DNA of 64,000 bases, from the NCBI RefSeq assembly GCF_014649955.1, contig NZ_BMUA01000015.1:1-64000 (forward strand). Direction: 5' to 3'. The DNA comes from Streptomyces violascens. Lineage in GTDB: Bacteria > Actinomycetota > Actinomycetes > Streptomycetales > Streptomycetaceae. The notes beneath the pieces were generated by a model, which had not been told where the DNA came from, searched no databases, and worked only from the letters and a program-made list of their open reading frames with translations. Shown one piece after another: positions 19,278-28,826 of this stretch (position 1 is its first letter; each line of letters opens with the position of its first letter). The translations under genes and the position numbers were made by a program.

Positions 19278-19685
19278 CTATGCCGGGACGCGTTCGCCGC
19301 CCAGTTCGACCGCGGCGCACCGCCAGCGCAGATCGGCGCCCTGCTCCAGGCGGAAGGCCATGGCGCGCACCTGCTCGCCCGCCGCGATGCAGGCGGCCGC
19401 CTCGACGATCCCGTGGGCCGGCGGGGCCGCGCGGCAGGACCGTACGACGGGACGGGTGCCGCGGGTGCGGAACGGGGCGCGCGGGGCGAGCCGCACCAGC
19501 TGCTCGTAGGCGTCCCCGACGGTCAGGCCCAGCATCCAGTGCACCGGGCGCTCGCCGCTGAGCACCGCGAGGAGCTTCTGCGCGAACAGCGCGTGCGGAG
19601 TCAGTCGCTCCGGGCGCCGGGTTCCGGTGCTGCCGGGCCTGCGCTGGTCGCCGCGTCCCGTCGGCCCGGTCGTGGTCCTGCTCAT
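19278..19685 (-). CDS. Rv3235-family protein
   Basis: A predicted protein of 135 residues from the ATG at 19685. After a basic, disordered N-terminus (MSRTTTGPTGRGDQRRPG) the body contains LLAVLSGERPVHWMLGLTVGDAYEQL and VEAAACIAAGEQVRAMAFRLEQ, then RWRCAAVELG. This matches the small actinobacterial family named after Mycobacterium Rv3235, found next to secA. No enzymatic motif or membrane segment is present. The open frame upstream of the chosen start has no coding character. Its function is unknown; its consistent location near secA may hint at a role in secretion or simply reflect conserved synteny. Confidence 0.8.
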   Translation of the reverse strand: MSRTTTGPTGRGDQRRPGSTGTRRPERLTPHALFAQKLLAVLSGERPVHWMLGLTVGDAYEQLVRLAPRAPFRTRGTRPVVRSCRAAPPAHGIVEAAACIAAGEQVRAMAFRLEQGADLRWRCAAVELGGERVPA

Positions 19686-19963
19686 GGCTGCCGCCCCCTT
19701 CGATACCAGTGGGTAACTTCTGTTGGGGATCTTGTACGGGGGCGGCGCGAGCGGCCGCAAGGACCGACCCGGGGTGCGGCGGGGCTCCACAGATTCACCT
19801 ATCCGGGTGAGTGGGTTAGCTGTCTTCCCAGGTGGGGGCTGGTGCGGCAGGCTCCGGCGGTCAGCGGAGCCGAGGCGGTACCGGCAGCTCGAAGGGGGAC
19901 TCCCGCGCGTATCCTGAACCCGTCTCACGACCGGATGGGACGACGAGAAGAGAGCGGTCTGTC

Positions 19964-20470
19964 ATGCGCGTCTACGTACCCCTGACCATCTCCGGTCTCG
20001 CGACGGCACACGGCGCGGGGGAGCTCGGCCCCGGCCCGCTCACCGCCTACGCCGTCACCCCCGGCCTGCGCGAGTGGTACGTCTCCGACGACATCGAGGA
20101 GCTGGAGTACGCGGCGCTCAGCCGGGCCGCGGCCGCCTCGCTGCGGCTGCTCGCCGGAGCGCCCGGCACGGCCAGGCGCCGCGTCGTGATCGCTGTGGAC
20201 GTGCCGGACAACACGGTGTCCGCCGACCCCGACAGCGCCCTGGACGCCGGCTCGCTCGGCGAGGTCCGGATCGCCTCACCCGTGGCGCTCGCCAAGGCGG
20301 CCGCCGTACACGTGGACGCCGAGGACGCGGTGGCCGATGTGGCGGCCGCGGCGGACGCGCTCGGCGCCGCCGACCACGGCGACGACGACGCCCAGTTCAC
20401 CGTGGACGGCGCCGAGGACCACGAACTGCTCTGGTTCGGGGTGCAGGAGATCCCCAACCTGATCGCCTGA
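19964..20470 (+). CDS. DUF6912 family protein
   Basis: This 168-residue conserved actinobacterial protein begins MRVYVPLTISGLATAHGAGE and contains YAVTPGLREWYVSDDIEELEYAAL, RRRVVIAVDVPDN and, near the end, HELLWFGVQEIPNLIA. These are the recurring motifs of the DUF6912 family. It is acidic, soluble and without signal peptide or membrane segment. The start ATG at 19964 follows an AAGAGAGCGG-type purine stretch. A HAD hydrolase gene follows 78 bases later in the same direction, so the two may be cotranscribed. No function is known. Confidence 0.85.
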   Translation: MRVYVPLTISGLATAHGAGELGPGPLTAYAVTPGLREWYVSDDIEELEYAALSRAAAASLRLLAGAPGTARRRVVIAVDVPDNTVSADPDSALDAGSLGEVRIASPVALAKAAAVHVDAEDAVADVAAAADALGAADHGDDDAQFTVDGAEDHELLWFGVQEIPNLIA

Positions 20471-20548
20471 TCTCCCGCCCAACGTGCCCTGATCTGCGGA
20501 TACGGCCGCTCGTGGTCGATTGTCAGCGGGGGTGGGTACCGTTTTGGC

Positions 20549-21244
20549 ATGGGGAACGGCAGGCAGGACACGGGGAAGCGACCGGCCCATCTCGTCTGGG
20601 ACTGGAACGGCACGCTGCTCGACGACAACGTGGCGATCATCGAGGCGACCAACGCCGCGTTCGCGGAGCTCGGCCTCGAGCCGATCACACTGGAGCGCTA
20701 CCGCGACCTGTACTGCGTGCCGATACCCCGGTTCTACCAGCGCCTGATCGGGCGGCTGCCCACGGACGCCGAGTGGCTGGTCATGGACGCGGCCTTCCAC
20801 CAGCAGTACTGGGCGAGGGCGGATGCCTGCGGGCTCACCGAGGGCGCGGCCGAGCTCCTCGCGGCACGCCGGGCGGCCGGGCTCAGCCAGTCGCTGCTCT
20901 CCATGGCGCCGCACGAACACCTGGTGCCGATCGTGCGGCGGCACGGGATCACCGGCCATTTCGTACGGGTCGACGGGCGCACCGGGCCCTCGCACGGCAG
21001 CAAGGCGGAGCACATGGTGCGCCACCTGACCGCGCTGCGGGCGGCGGACCCCGAGATATCCGGCGAGCGCACCGTGGTGATCGGGGACGCGGTCGACGAC
21101 GCGGTGGCCGCGGCGGCCGTGGGCGCGAAGGCGGTGCTCTACACCGGCGGCTCCCACAGCCGGGCCAGCCTCGCCGCGGCGGGGGTGCCGGTCGTCGACT
21201 CCCTCGCCGAGGCGGTGACCGTCGCGGAGGAACTGGTCGGCTGA
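20549..21244 (+). CDS. HAD-family phosphatase
   Basis: A 231-residue haloacid-dehalogenase-type hydrolase. Motif I is HLVWDWNGTLLDD, with the nucleophile Asp18 and, unusually, Asn at the second position (DxN) where most phosphatases have Asp; this DWNGT variant is common in Streptomyces paralogues. Motif II is LLSMAPHEH, motif III the lysine in HGSKAEHM, and motif IV VVIGDAVDDAVAA. The cap domain is inserted after motif I as in the Gph-like group, so the substrate is likely a small phosphomonoester. The ATG at 20549 is followed by a short basic stretch. It is convergent with the DJ-1 gene, whose stop lies six bases away. Confidence 0.9.
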   Translation: MGNGRQDTGKRPAHLVWDWNGTLLDDNVAIIEATNAAFAELGLEPITLERYRDLYCVPIPRFYQRLIGRLPTDAEWLVMDAAFHQQYWARADACGLTEGAAELLAARRAAGLSQSLLSMAPHEHLVPIVRRHGITGHFVRVDGRTGPSHGSKAEHMVRHLTALRAADPEISGERTVVIGDAVDDAVAAAAVGAKAVLYTGGSHSRASLAAAGVPVVDSLAEAVTVAEELVG

Positions 21245-21250
21245 GCGGGG

Positions 21251-21817
21251 TTACGTCACCGGAGCCTTCGCCCGCAGCACCGTCAGGAACTCCCGCATCC
21301 AGCGGGAGTGGTCCGGCCAGGCGCGGGCGGAGACCAGGGTGCCGTCCACCACGGTCTCGGCGTCCTGGAACGTCGCGCCCGCCGTCTGCATGTCCAGCTC
21401 AAGGGCGGGATAGGCGGTGACCCGGCGCCCGCTCAGGCCGCCGATCGCGGCCGTCAGGAGCGGGCCGTGGCAGATCTGGGCGACCGGCTTGTCGGTGTCG
21501 AAGAAGGCCTTCAGGATCTTCCTCAGCTCCGGGTCGTTGCGGAGGTACTCGGGGGCCCGGCCGCCCGGGACCACCAATGCGACGTACTGGCCGGGGTCGA
21601 CTTCCGAGAAGGCCAGGTCGGCGGGCCAGGTGTAGCCGGGCTTCTCCGTGTACGTGTCGAAGCCGGGCTCGAAGTCGTGGATCACGAACCGCAGCTTCTT
21701 GCGGGCCGGGGCCGCGATGTGGACGTCGTACCCCTCCTCGCGCAGACGCTGGTACGGGTAGAGGACTTCCAGGGATTCGGCGGCGTCACCGGTCACGATG
21801 AGGATCTTGGCTGCCAT
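21251..21817 (-). CDS. DJ-1/PfpI-family protein
   Basis: A 188-residue member of the DJ-1/PfpI superfamily. It starts MAAKILIVTGDAAESLEVLYP; LVVPGGRAPEYLRNDPEL precedes the nucleophile elbow AQICHGPLL with the reactive cysteine, and RRVTAYPALELDMQTAGA follows. The acidic residue expected in the active site is Glu, found in the VTGDAAESLE segment. Family members act as deglycases or glyoxalases, holding chaperones or intracellular peptidases; without structural data this one could be any of these. The chosen ATG follows a GAGAGGGAGGCC ribosome-binding site on the minus strand. It is convergent with the HAD gene without room for a terminator. Confidence 0.9.
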   Translation of the reverse strand: MAAKILIVTGDAAESLEVLYPYQRLREEGYDVHIAAPARKKLRFVIHDFEPGFDTYTEKPGYTWPADLAFSEVDPGQYVALVVPGGRAPEYLRNDPELRKILKAFFDTDKPVAQICHGPLLTAAIGGLSGRRVTAYPALELDMQTAGATFQDAETVVDGTLVSARAWPDHSRWMREFLTVLRAKAPVT

Positions 21818-22277
21818 GAGTGGCCTCCCTCTCAGGGGCTGGAGCTCAGGTGGCTGGAGGTCGATCGCACCTGCGGATTCCGTACCGTCAACCTGCCCGC
21901 GCGGCGCCGGTTTGCCAAGAGGGCTCGTTCTCGCCGCCACGTCGCTGTCCAGAGTGTCAAACTTCGGGCCCATCTTTTGTACACATAAGGCTCATGACGG
22001 TTCGGGGGGAAGGGGCGATAGCCTTGACCCGTGATCAGCGCGATATGCCGCGGAGGCACTGACGCCTCTGCCCTGCGCCCGGAGCACCACCGTGCCCGGG
22101 CAGTCGCTGATTCCCTCCACCCGGAATCAAGGCGCCAAGCCACAAAATTGGCCGGTAAGCGCCCGGGTATCTCTCATCGCGGCATAGCGTCGACACCGAC
22201 CGGACACCCCGCGTCGTGGCGTTGCGTCGCTTCTTCCCCCTACGTCACGCAACGGCGCGCGACAGGAGCCAGAGGAC
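21818..22277. promoter_or_regulatory. Divergent promoter region between the DJ-1 gene and glutamate dehydrogenase
   Basis: These 460 bases contain no credible ORF or RNA gene. On the minus strand a perfect TTGACA (21960-21955) could be the -35 element of the DJ-1 gene, but no matching -10 is evident. On the plus strand a TTGACC at 22024 and an AT-richer patch at 21970-21990 are the only promoter-like features. A ribosome-binding AGAGGAC precedes the dehydrogenase ATG. I see no clear GlnR box. Confidence 0.35.
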
Positions 22278-25200
22278 ATGCAGACCAAGCTGGACGAAGC
22301 CAAGGCCGAGCTGCTCGCACGGGCGGCCCGGGTAGCTGAGAACAGCCCGGCCGGGGGGCCCGGAGGCCTGGGGGACACCCCCCGGACCGACCGGGCAGCC
22401 ACGACCGGGGCCACGAGCGAGGAAGGTCCCGACCAGGGCGTCCTTCTTGGGTACCTCCAGCGCTACTACCTGCACACCGCTCCCGAGGACCTGGCCGACC
22501 GCGACCCGGTCGACGTCTTCGGCGCAGCGCTCTCCCACTACCGTCTCGCGGAGAACCGGCCGCAGGGTACGGCGAACGTCCGGGTGCACACCCCGACGGT
22601 CGAGGAGAACGGCTGGACCTGCAGCCACTCCGTGGTCGAGGTCGTCACCGACGACATGCCCTTCCTCGTCGACTCGGTCACCAACGAGCTGTCCCGGCAG
22701 AGCCGCGGCATCCACGTCGTGATCCACCCGCAGGTCGTCGTCCGCCGCGACCTCACCGGCAAGCTCATCGAGGTCCTCGACACCGGCGCCCAGACCGCCG
22801 AGCTGCCGCACGACGCCCTCACCGAGTCGTGGATCCACGTCGAGATCGACCGCGAGACCGACCGCGCCGACCTGAAGCAGATCACCGCCGACCTGCTGCG
22901 CGTCCTGTCCGACGTACGGGAAGCCGTCGAGGACTGGGAGAAGATGCGCGACGCCGCGCTGCGCATCGCCGACGAGCTGCCCAAGGAGCCGAAGGCCGGC
23001 GACCTGCGCGAGCAGGACGTCGACGAGGCCCGCGAGCTCCTGCGCTGGCTCTCCGACGACCACTTCACCTTCCTCGGCTACCGCGAGTACCAGCTCACCG
23101 ACGACGACTCGCTGTCCGCCGTCCCCGGCACCGGCCTCGGCATCCTGCGCTCCGACCCGCAGCACGGCGAGGACGACGGCCACCCCGTCTCGCCGTCCTT
23201 CAGCCGGCTGCCCGCCGATGCCCGCGCCAAGGCCCGCGAGCACAAGCTCCTCGTGCTGACCAAGGCCAACAGCCGGGCCACCGTGCACCGGCCCTCCTAC
23301 CTCGACTACGTCGGCGTGAAGAAGTTCGACGAGCAGGGCAACGTCGTCGGCGAGCGCCGCTTCCTCGGCCTGTTCTCCTCGGCCGCCTACACCGAGTCCG
23401 TGCGCCGGGTGCCGGTCGTGCGCCGCAAGGTCGAAGAGGTCCTCAAGGGCGCCGGCTTCTCGCCCAACAGCCACGACGGCCGCGACCTGCTCCAGATCAT
23501 GGAGACCTACCCGCGCGACGAGCTGTTCCAGACCCCCGCCGACCAGCTGCGCTCCATCGTGACCTCCGTCCTGTACCTCCAGGAGCGGCGCCGGCTGCGC
23601 CTGTACCTGCGCCAGGACGAATACGGCCGCTACTACTCGGCGCTGATCTACCTGCCGCGCGACCGCTACACCACGGGCGTACGGCTGCGGCTCATCGAGA
23701 TCCTCAAGGAAGAGCTCGGCGGCACCAGCGTCGACTTCACCGCCTGGAACACCGAGTCGATCCTGTCCCGGCTGCACTTCGTGGTGCGAGTCCCGGCCGG
23801 CACCGAGCTGACCGAGCTCACCGACGCCGACTCCGACCGCATCGAGGCCCGCCTCGTCGACGCCGCCCGCTCCTGGGCCGACGGCTTCTCCGACGCCCTG
23901 AACGCCGAGTGCGGCGAGGAGCGCGCCGCCGAGCTGCTCCGCCGCTACGGCCACGCGTTCCCCGAGGGATACAAGGCCGACCACTCGCCGCGCGCGGCGG
24001 TCGCCGACCTCGTCCACCTGGAACAACTCACCCACGGGCGCAAGGACTTCGCGCTCTCCCTGTACGAGCCGGTCGGCGCGGCCCCCGGCGAGCGCCGCTT
24101 CAAGATCTACCGGATCGGTGAGCAGGTCTCGCTGTCCGCGGTCCTTCCGGTGCTCCAGCGCCTGGGCGTCGAGGTCACCGACGAGCGGCCCTACGAGCTG
24201 CGCTGCGCGGACCGTACGCACGCCTGGATCTACGACTTCGGCCTGCGCATGCCGAAGAAGATCAACGGCAACGGCGACTACCTCGCGGACGACGCCCGCG
24301 AGCGCTTCCAGGAGGCCTTCGCCGCCACCTGGACGGGCGCCGCCGAGAACGACGGCTTCAACTCCCTCGTGCTGCGCGCCGGTCTCAACTGGCGCCAGGC
24401 GATGGTGCTGCGCGCCTACGCCAAGTACCTGCGCCAGGCCGGCTCCACGTTCAGCCAGGACTACATGGAGGACACCCTCCGCGACAACGTCCACACCACC
24501 CGGCTGCTCGTCTCGCTCTTCGAGGCCCGGCTCTCGCCGGACCGCCAGCGGGCCGGCACCGAGCTCATCGACGGGCTCCTCGAAGAGCTCGACGGCGCGC
24601 TCGACCAGGTGGCGAGCCTGGACGAGGACCGCATCCTGCGCTCCTTCCTCACCGTCATCAAGGCCACCCTGCGCACCAACTTCTTCCAGAGCGCAAGCGA
24701 TGGAAGCGGCAAGAAGGGTCAGGAGACGGCGGACGGTTCGCCACACGCGTACGTCTCGATGAAGTTCGACCCGCAGGCCATCCCCGACCTCCCGGCGCCC
24801 CGCCCGGCGTTCGAGATCTGGGTGTACTCGCCGCGCGTCGAGGGCGTCCACCTGCGCTTCGGCAAGGTCGCCCGAGGCGGGCTCCGCTGGTCCGACCGGC
24901 GTGAGGACTTCCGCACCGAGATCCTCGGCCTGGTCAAGGCGCAGATGGTGAAGAACACCGTCATCGTGCCGGTCGGCGCCAAGGGCGGATTCGTCGCCAA
25001 GCAGCTCCCCGACCCGTCGGTGGACCGCGACGCCTGGCTCGCCGAGGGCATCGCCAGCTACAAGACGTTCATCTCGGCGCTGCTCGACATCACCGACAAC
25101 CTGGTCGCGGGCGAGGTAGTCCCGCCGGCCGACGTGGTCCGCCACGACGAGGACGACACCTACCTGGTGGTCGCCGCCGACAAGGGCACCGCGACGTTCT

Positions 25201-27302
25201 CGGACATCGCCAACGACGTGGCGATCAGCTACAACTTCTGGCTCGGCGACGCCTTCGCCTCCGGCGGCTCCGCCGGATACGACCACAAGGGCATGGGCAT
25301 CACCGCCCGCGGCGCCTGGGAGTCCGTCAAGCGGCACTTCCGCGAGCTCGGCCACGACACCCAGACCGAGGACTTCACGGTCGTCGGCGTCGGCGACATG
25401 TCGGGCGACGTGTTCGGCAACGGCATGCTGCTCTCCGAGCACATCCGCCTGGTCGCGGCCTTCGACCACCGGCACATCTTCATCGACCCGAAGCCGGACG
25501 CGGCCGTCTCCTACGCCGAGCGCCGCCGCCTGTTCGACCTGCCGCGCTCCAGCTGGGCCGACTACAACAAGGAACTGCTCTCGGCGGGCGGCGGCATCCA
25601 CCCCCGCACCGCCAAGTCGATCCCGCTGAACGCGCACATCCGCGAGGCCCTCGGCATCGCCCCCGGCGTCACCAAGCTGACGCCGGCCGACCTGATGCAG
25701 GCCATCCTCAAGGCCCCGGTCGACCTGCTGTGGAACGGCGGCATCGGTACGTATGTGAAGTCGTCGGCGGAGTCCAACGCGGACGTCGGCGACAAGGCCA
25801 ACGACGCGATCCGCGTCAACGGCGAGGACCTGCGCGTCAAGGTCGTCGGCGAGGGCGGCAACCTGGGCCTGACCCAGCTCGGCCGGATCGAGTTCGACCG
25901 CAAGGGCGGCCCCGAGGGCGAGGGCGGCAAGATCAACACCGACGCCATCGACAACAGCGCGGGCGTGGACACCTCCGACCACGAGGTGAACATCAAGATC
26001 CTGCTCAACGCCCTGGTGGCGGACGGCGACATGACCGTCAAGCAGCGCAACAAGATCCTCGCGGCGATGACCGACGAGGTCGGCCAGCTGGTGCTGCGCA
26101 ACAACTACGCGCAGAACGTGGCGCTGGCCAACGCGGTCGCGCAGTCGCCCTCGCTGCTCCACGCCCACCAGCGCTTCATGCGCCGCCTGGGCCGCGACGG
26201 CCACCTGGACCGGGCCCTGGAGTTCCTGCCCAACGACCGCCAGATCCGTGAACTGCTGAACAGCGGCAGGGGGCTCAGCCAGCCCGAGCTCGCCGTGCTG
26301 CTCGCGTACACGAAGATCACGGTGGCCGACGAGCTGATCCACACCGGTCTGCCGGACGACCCGCACCTGGCCGGGCTGCTGCACGCCTACTTCCCGCAGC
26401 AGCTCCGCGAGAAGTTCACCGAGGCCGTCGACGGGCACGCGCTGCGCCGCGAGATCATCACGACCGTCCTGGTCAACGACACCGTCAACATCGGTGGTTC
26501 GACCTTCCTGCACCGGCTCCGCGAGGAGACCGGGGCCTCGCTCGAAGAGATCGTGCGCGCGCACGCCGCGGCCCGCGAGATCTTCGGCGTGAACGGGGTG
26601 TGGGACGCCGTCGAGGCGCTCGACAACAAGGTCGCCGCCGGCGTCCAGACCCGCATCCGGCTGCACTCGCGCCGCCTGGTGGAGCGCGGCACCCGCTGGC
26701 TGCTCAACAACCGGCCGCAGCCGCTCCAGATCGCCGAGACGATCGAGGACTTCTCGGCCGGCGTGGCCCAGGTCTGGGACTCGCTCGCGAACCTGCTGCG
26801 GGGCGCCGACCTGGAGTGGTACCAGGGCATCCTGGACGAGCTGACCGGCGTGGGCGTGCCCGAGGAACTCGCGCGGCGCGTCGCCGGGTTCTCCTCGGTC
26901 TTCCCGGCGCTCGACATCGTGGCCATCGCGGCCCGCACCGACAAGGAGCCGCTCCAGGTCGCCGAGGTCTACTACGACCTCGCGGACCGGCTGCGGATCA
27001 CCCAGCTCCTGGACCGGATCATCGAGCTGCCGCGGGCCGACCGCTGGCAGTCGATGGCGCGCGCGGCCATCCGCGAGGACCTGTTCGCGGCGCACGCCGG
27101 GCTGACCCAGGACGTCCTGTCGGCCGGCAACGGCACGACGTCGCCGGAGCAGCGGTTCAAGGCGTGGGAGGAGAAGAACGCGGCGATCCTGGGCCGTGCC
27201 CGCACGACCCTGGAGGAGATCCAGTCCTCCGACGCGTTCGACCTGGCGAACCTGTCCGTTGCGATGCGGACCATGCGGACGCTGCTGCGCACGCACAGCT
27301 GA
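22278..27302 (+). CDS. NAD-dependent glutamate dehydrogenase, 180-kDa class
   Basis: A 1674-residue enzyme that oxidatively deaminates glutamate to 2-oxoglutarate and ammonium with NAD. The length is that of the large L-180 class, described from Streptomyces and Pseudomonas. The N-terminal half carries the ACT-like regulatory regions (DMPFLVDSVTNELSRQ and FLGYREYQL). The catalytic domain lies in the second half: KVARGGLRWSDRREDFRTE, then KNTVIVPVGAKGGFVAK with the catalytic lysines, YNFWLGDAFASGGSAGYDHK, VGVGDMSGDVFGNGML for the Rossmann nucleotide fold, and LWNGGIGTYVK. The start ATG lies seven bases after AGAGGAC. It stands alone, followed by a strong bidirectional terminator. In a nitrogen-rich setting it would feed amino acids into the citric acid cycle. 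Confidence 0.97.
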   Translation: MQTKLDEAKAELLARAARVAENSPAGGPGGLGDTPRTDRAATTGATSEEGPDQGVLLGYLQRYYLHTAPEDLADRDPVDVFGAALSHYRLAENRPQGTANVRVHTPTVEENGWTCSHSVVEVVTDDMPFLVDSVTNELSRQSRGIHVVIHPQVVVRRDLTGKLIEVLDTGAQTAELPHDALTESWIHVEIDRETDRADLKQITADLLRVLSDVREAVEDWEKMRDAALRIADELPKEPKAGDLREQDVDEARELLRWLSDDHFTFLGYREYQLTDDDSLSAVPGTGLGILRSDPQHGEDDGHPVSPSFSRLPADARAKAREHKLLVLTKANSRATVHRPSYLDYVGVKKFDEQGNVVGERRFLGLFSSAAYTESVRRVPVVRRKVEEVLKGAGFSPNSHDGRDLLQIMETYPRDELFQTPADQLRSIVTSVLYLQERRRLRLYLRQDEYGRYYSALIYLPRDRYTTGVRLRLIEILKEELGGTSVDFTAWNTESILSRLHFVVRVPAGTELTELTDADSDRIEARLVDAARSWADGFSDALNAECGEERAAELLRRYGHAFPEGYKADHSPRAAVADLVHLEQLTHGRKDFALSLYEPVGAAPGERRFKIYRIGEQVSLSAVLPVLQRLGVEVTDERPYELRCADRTHAWIYDFGLRMPKKINGNGDYLADDARERFQEAFAATWTGAAENDGFNSLVLRAGLNWRQAMVLRAYAKYLRQAGSTFSQDYMEDTLRDNVHTTRLLVSLFEARLSPDRQRAGTELIDGLLEELDGALDQVASLDEDRILRSFLTVIKATLRTNFFQSASDGSGKKGQETADGSPHAYVSMKFDPQAIPDLPAPRPAFEIWVYSPRVEGVHLRFGKVARGGLRWSDRREDFRTEILGLVKAQMVKNTVIVPVGAKGGFVAKQLPDPSVDRDAWLAEGIASYKTFISALLDITDNLVAGEVVPPADVVRHDEDDTYLVVAADKGTATFSDIANDVAISYNFWLGDAFASGGSAGYDHKGMGITARGAWESVKRHFRELGHDTQTEDFTVVGVGDMSGDVFGNGMLLSEHIRLVAAFDHRHIFIDPKPDAAVSYAERRRLFDLPRSSWADYNKELLSAGGGIHPRTAKSIPLNAHIREALGIAPGVTKLTPADLMQAILKAPVDLLWNGGIGTYVKSSAESNADVGDKANDAIRVNGEDLRVKVVGEGGNLGLTQLGRIEFDRKGGPEGEGGKINTDAIDNSAGVDTSDHEVNIKILLNALVADGDMTVKQRNKILAAMTDEVGQLVLRNNYAQNVALANAVAQSPSLLHAHQRFMRRLGRDGHLDRALEFLPNDRQIRELLNSGRGLSQPELAVLLAYTKITVADELIHTGLPDDPHLAGLLHAYFPQQLREKFTEAVDGHALRREIITTVLVNDTVNIGGSTFLHRLREETGASLEEIVRAHAAAREIFGVNGVWDAVEALDNKVAAGVQTRIRLHSRRLVERGTRWLLNNRPQPLQIAETIEDFSAGVAQVWDSLANLLRGADLEWYQGILDELTGVGVPEELARRVAGFSSVFPALDIVAIAARTDKEPLQVAEVYYDLADRLRITQLLDRIIELPRADRWQSMARAAIREDLFAAHAGLTQDVLSAGNGTTSPEQRFKAWEEKNAAILGRARTTLEEIQSSDAFDLANLSVAMRTMRTLLRTHS

Positions 27303-27331
27303 TTGCTCGGCGGCCCCCCAAAGGGCCGGGG

Positions 27332-27364
27332 AAGGGGCGTCCACCCTTGTGGTGGGCGCCCCTT
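27332..27364. terminator. Bidirectional terminator between glutamate dehydrogenase and GT87
   Basis: A 14-base stem, AAGGGGCGTCCACC with GGTGGGCGCCCCTT, around a CTTGT loop. It lies between two convergent stop codons (27302 plus strand, 27364 minus strand) and can end both transcripts. Confidence 0.85.
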
Positions 27365-28638
27365 CAGCGTTGGGTGGTCGTCGAGGAGGTCACCGTGGAC
27401 GTCCACAGCCTTCGGCACGAGAGCAGGGCTGCCGCCAGGAGCAAGGTGTTGCGGGCGGCCATGATGCCGGTGCCCAGGGCGGATCCGGCCATGACCTCGT
27501 CGTACAGGCAGGGGAAGGCCAGTGCGCTCAACGCGGCTGTGGGGAGCAGGAGTCGGGCCACCGGGCGCTGGGCGGTCTGGCGTGAGGTGAGGCAGGCGGC
27601 GGCCAGGCCGAGCAGCCAGATCAGGTACTGGGGGCTGATCACCCGGCTGGTCACGGTGAACAGGAGCACCGCGCACAGCGCCGCGTCGAGCGGCACCGCC
27701 ACCGTCCAGCGCCGGGCGCGCACCCGCCAGAACAGCAGCCAGCAGAGCGCGAGTCCGGTCAGGGCCAGGCTGAGGGTGGCGAGCGCCGAGACGTACGGGC
27801 CGGTGAACTCCATGGCGCCGTACCGGTAGACGACCCGGCCGGGGTGGCCCGTGAGCAGGTGGGCGAGCTGGAGCGCGGTGCCGCCGAGGGACTCGATCTG
27901 GAGGCCCCGGCCGCCCTGCTGGCGGGCGAAGTCCAGGGTGTGGTCGAAGGCGAGGGCGAGCACGGCGAGCAGGGCGGCAGCCGAGCCGAGCGCGCCGAGC
28001 AGCGCGCGGCGGGCGCCGCGGCCGGGCGGGGCGCCGATCAGGGTGAGCAGCGGCCACACCTTGACCAGGGTGCCGATGCCCGCGAGCGCGCCGCCGAGGC
28101 CGGGCCGGCGGCGCAGCGCGAGCAGGGCGCCGACGGCGACCGCGGTGACCTGTACGTCGTAGCGGGCGTACGGGATGTGCAGGAGCAGTGGGAGACCGGC
28201 CACCCACAGCCAGGCTCCCGCCACGCTGCCGCCGGGGCGGGCGCCGGCCCGGACCAGTGCGCGGGCGATCAGCGCGTCGCAGCCGACGGTGACGGCGGTG
28301 AAGGCCTGGAAGAAGGTGAGGAAGGGGAGGAGAGCGGGGGCGAGCATGATCACCCCCGCACCCGGCGGGTACTGCCAGGTGGGGTCCCCGAACGGGAAGG
28401 CGCCCGTGCCGAGCTGCTCGTACCAGCGCCGGTAGAGGACGTACACCTCGCCGGTCACGCCGCCGACGCCGAGCCGGTCGGCGACCAGGAGGTGGAGCAT
28501 CAGCGCGCGGGTGGCGAGCCAGCTCGCGACGAGGGCCGCGGACCGGGTGCGGCGGCCGAAGGCGCCGGGGTCGGGTGCGGGCGCCGGGGCCGGGATGCGG
28601 ACCCGGGCGGGCGGCGGGGGCATCTGAGAGGGCGTCAT
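27364..28638 (-). CDS. GT87-family mannosyltransferase (DUF2029-like)
   Basis: A 424-residue polytopic membrane protein with about ten predicted transmembrane segments after a Pro-rich N-terminal tail. The loop YRRWYEQLGTGAFPFGDPTWQYPPGA and later IPYARYDVQVTAVAVGALLALRRRPGLGG with GIGTLVKVWPLL are typical of GT87 glycosyltransferases, which use polyprenyl-phosphate mannose to extend lipomannan-like glycolipids or cell-wall glycans outside the membrane. An acidic residue needed for catalysis is expected in the first large loop (DPTWQYPPG). It is the most downstream gene in the direction of the TagGH exporter genes, but a hairpin-rich 190-base gap separates them. The exact acceptor is unknown. 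Confidence 0.85.
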   Translation of the reverse strand: MTPSQMPPPPARVRIPAPAPAPDPGAFGRRTRSAALVASWLATRALMLHLLVADRLGVGGVTGEVYVLYRRWYEQLGTGAFPFGDPTWQYPPGAGVIMLAPALLPFLTFFQAFTAVTVGCDALIARALVRAGARPGGSVAGAWLWVAGLPLLLHIPYARYDVQVTAVAVGALLALRRRPGLGGALAGIGTLVKVWPLLTLIGAPPGRGARRALLGALGSAAALLAVLALAFDHTLDFARQQGGRGLQIESLGGTALQLAHLLTGHPGRVVYRYGAMEFTGPYVSALATLSLALTGLALCWLLFWRVRARRWTVAVPLDAALCAVLLFTVTSRVISPQYLIWLLGLAAACLTSRQTAQRPVARLLLPTAALSALAFPCLYDEVMAGSALGTGIMAARNTLLLAAALLSCRRLWTSTVTSSTTTQR

Positions 28639-28721
28639 CGCGCGAAGTTTATGCGCGCTTTGTCATGATTCTGCGAGGCGCCGCGAGGGGCAGGGCGTGG
28701 AGCGTCGCGACGGCGGAGGAC

Positions 28722-28769
28722 GGCGCCCGGCGGAGTGCGGGGTGCGGAGGCGATGTCGCGCCGGGCGCC
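28722..28769. repeat. Long-loop inverted repeat in the GT87/ABC gap
   Basis: GGCGCCCGGCG at 28722-28732 pairs perfectly with CGCCGGGCGCC at 28759-28769, with a 26-base loop. It lies in the 188-base gap between the ABC ATPase stop and the GT87 start, next to a second hairpin. It may strengthen termination of the exporter operon. Confidence 0.5.
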
Positions 28770-28781
28770 GCGCAAAGAGCT

Positions 28782-28810
28782 GTGCGGGGCGCCCCGGCGG
28801 CGCCCCGCAC
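28782..28810 (-). terminator. Terminator of the polymer exporter genes
   Basis: Twelve-base stem GTGCGGGGCGCC with GGCGCCCCGCAC, loop CCGGC, 17 bases beyond the ABC ATPase stop codon on the minus strand. It has no T run. Confidence 0.75.
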
Positions 28811-28826
28811 ACGTGCCGTGGACCGG

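Noticed and set aside
22245..27344. 1699-codon antisense frame opposite glutamate dehydrogenase
   Set aside because: Same GC-bias effect; the plus strand encodes a complete, motif-rich dehydrogenase.
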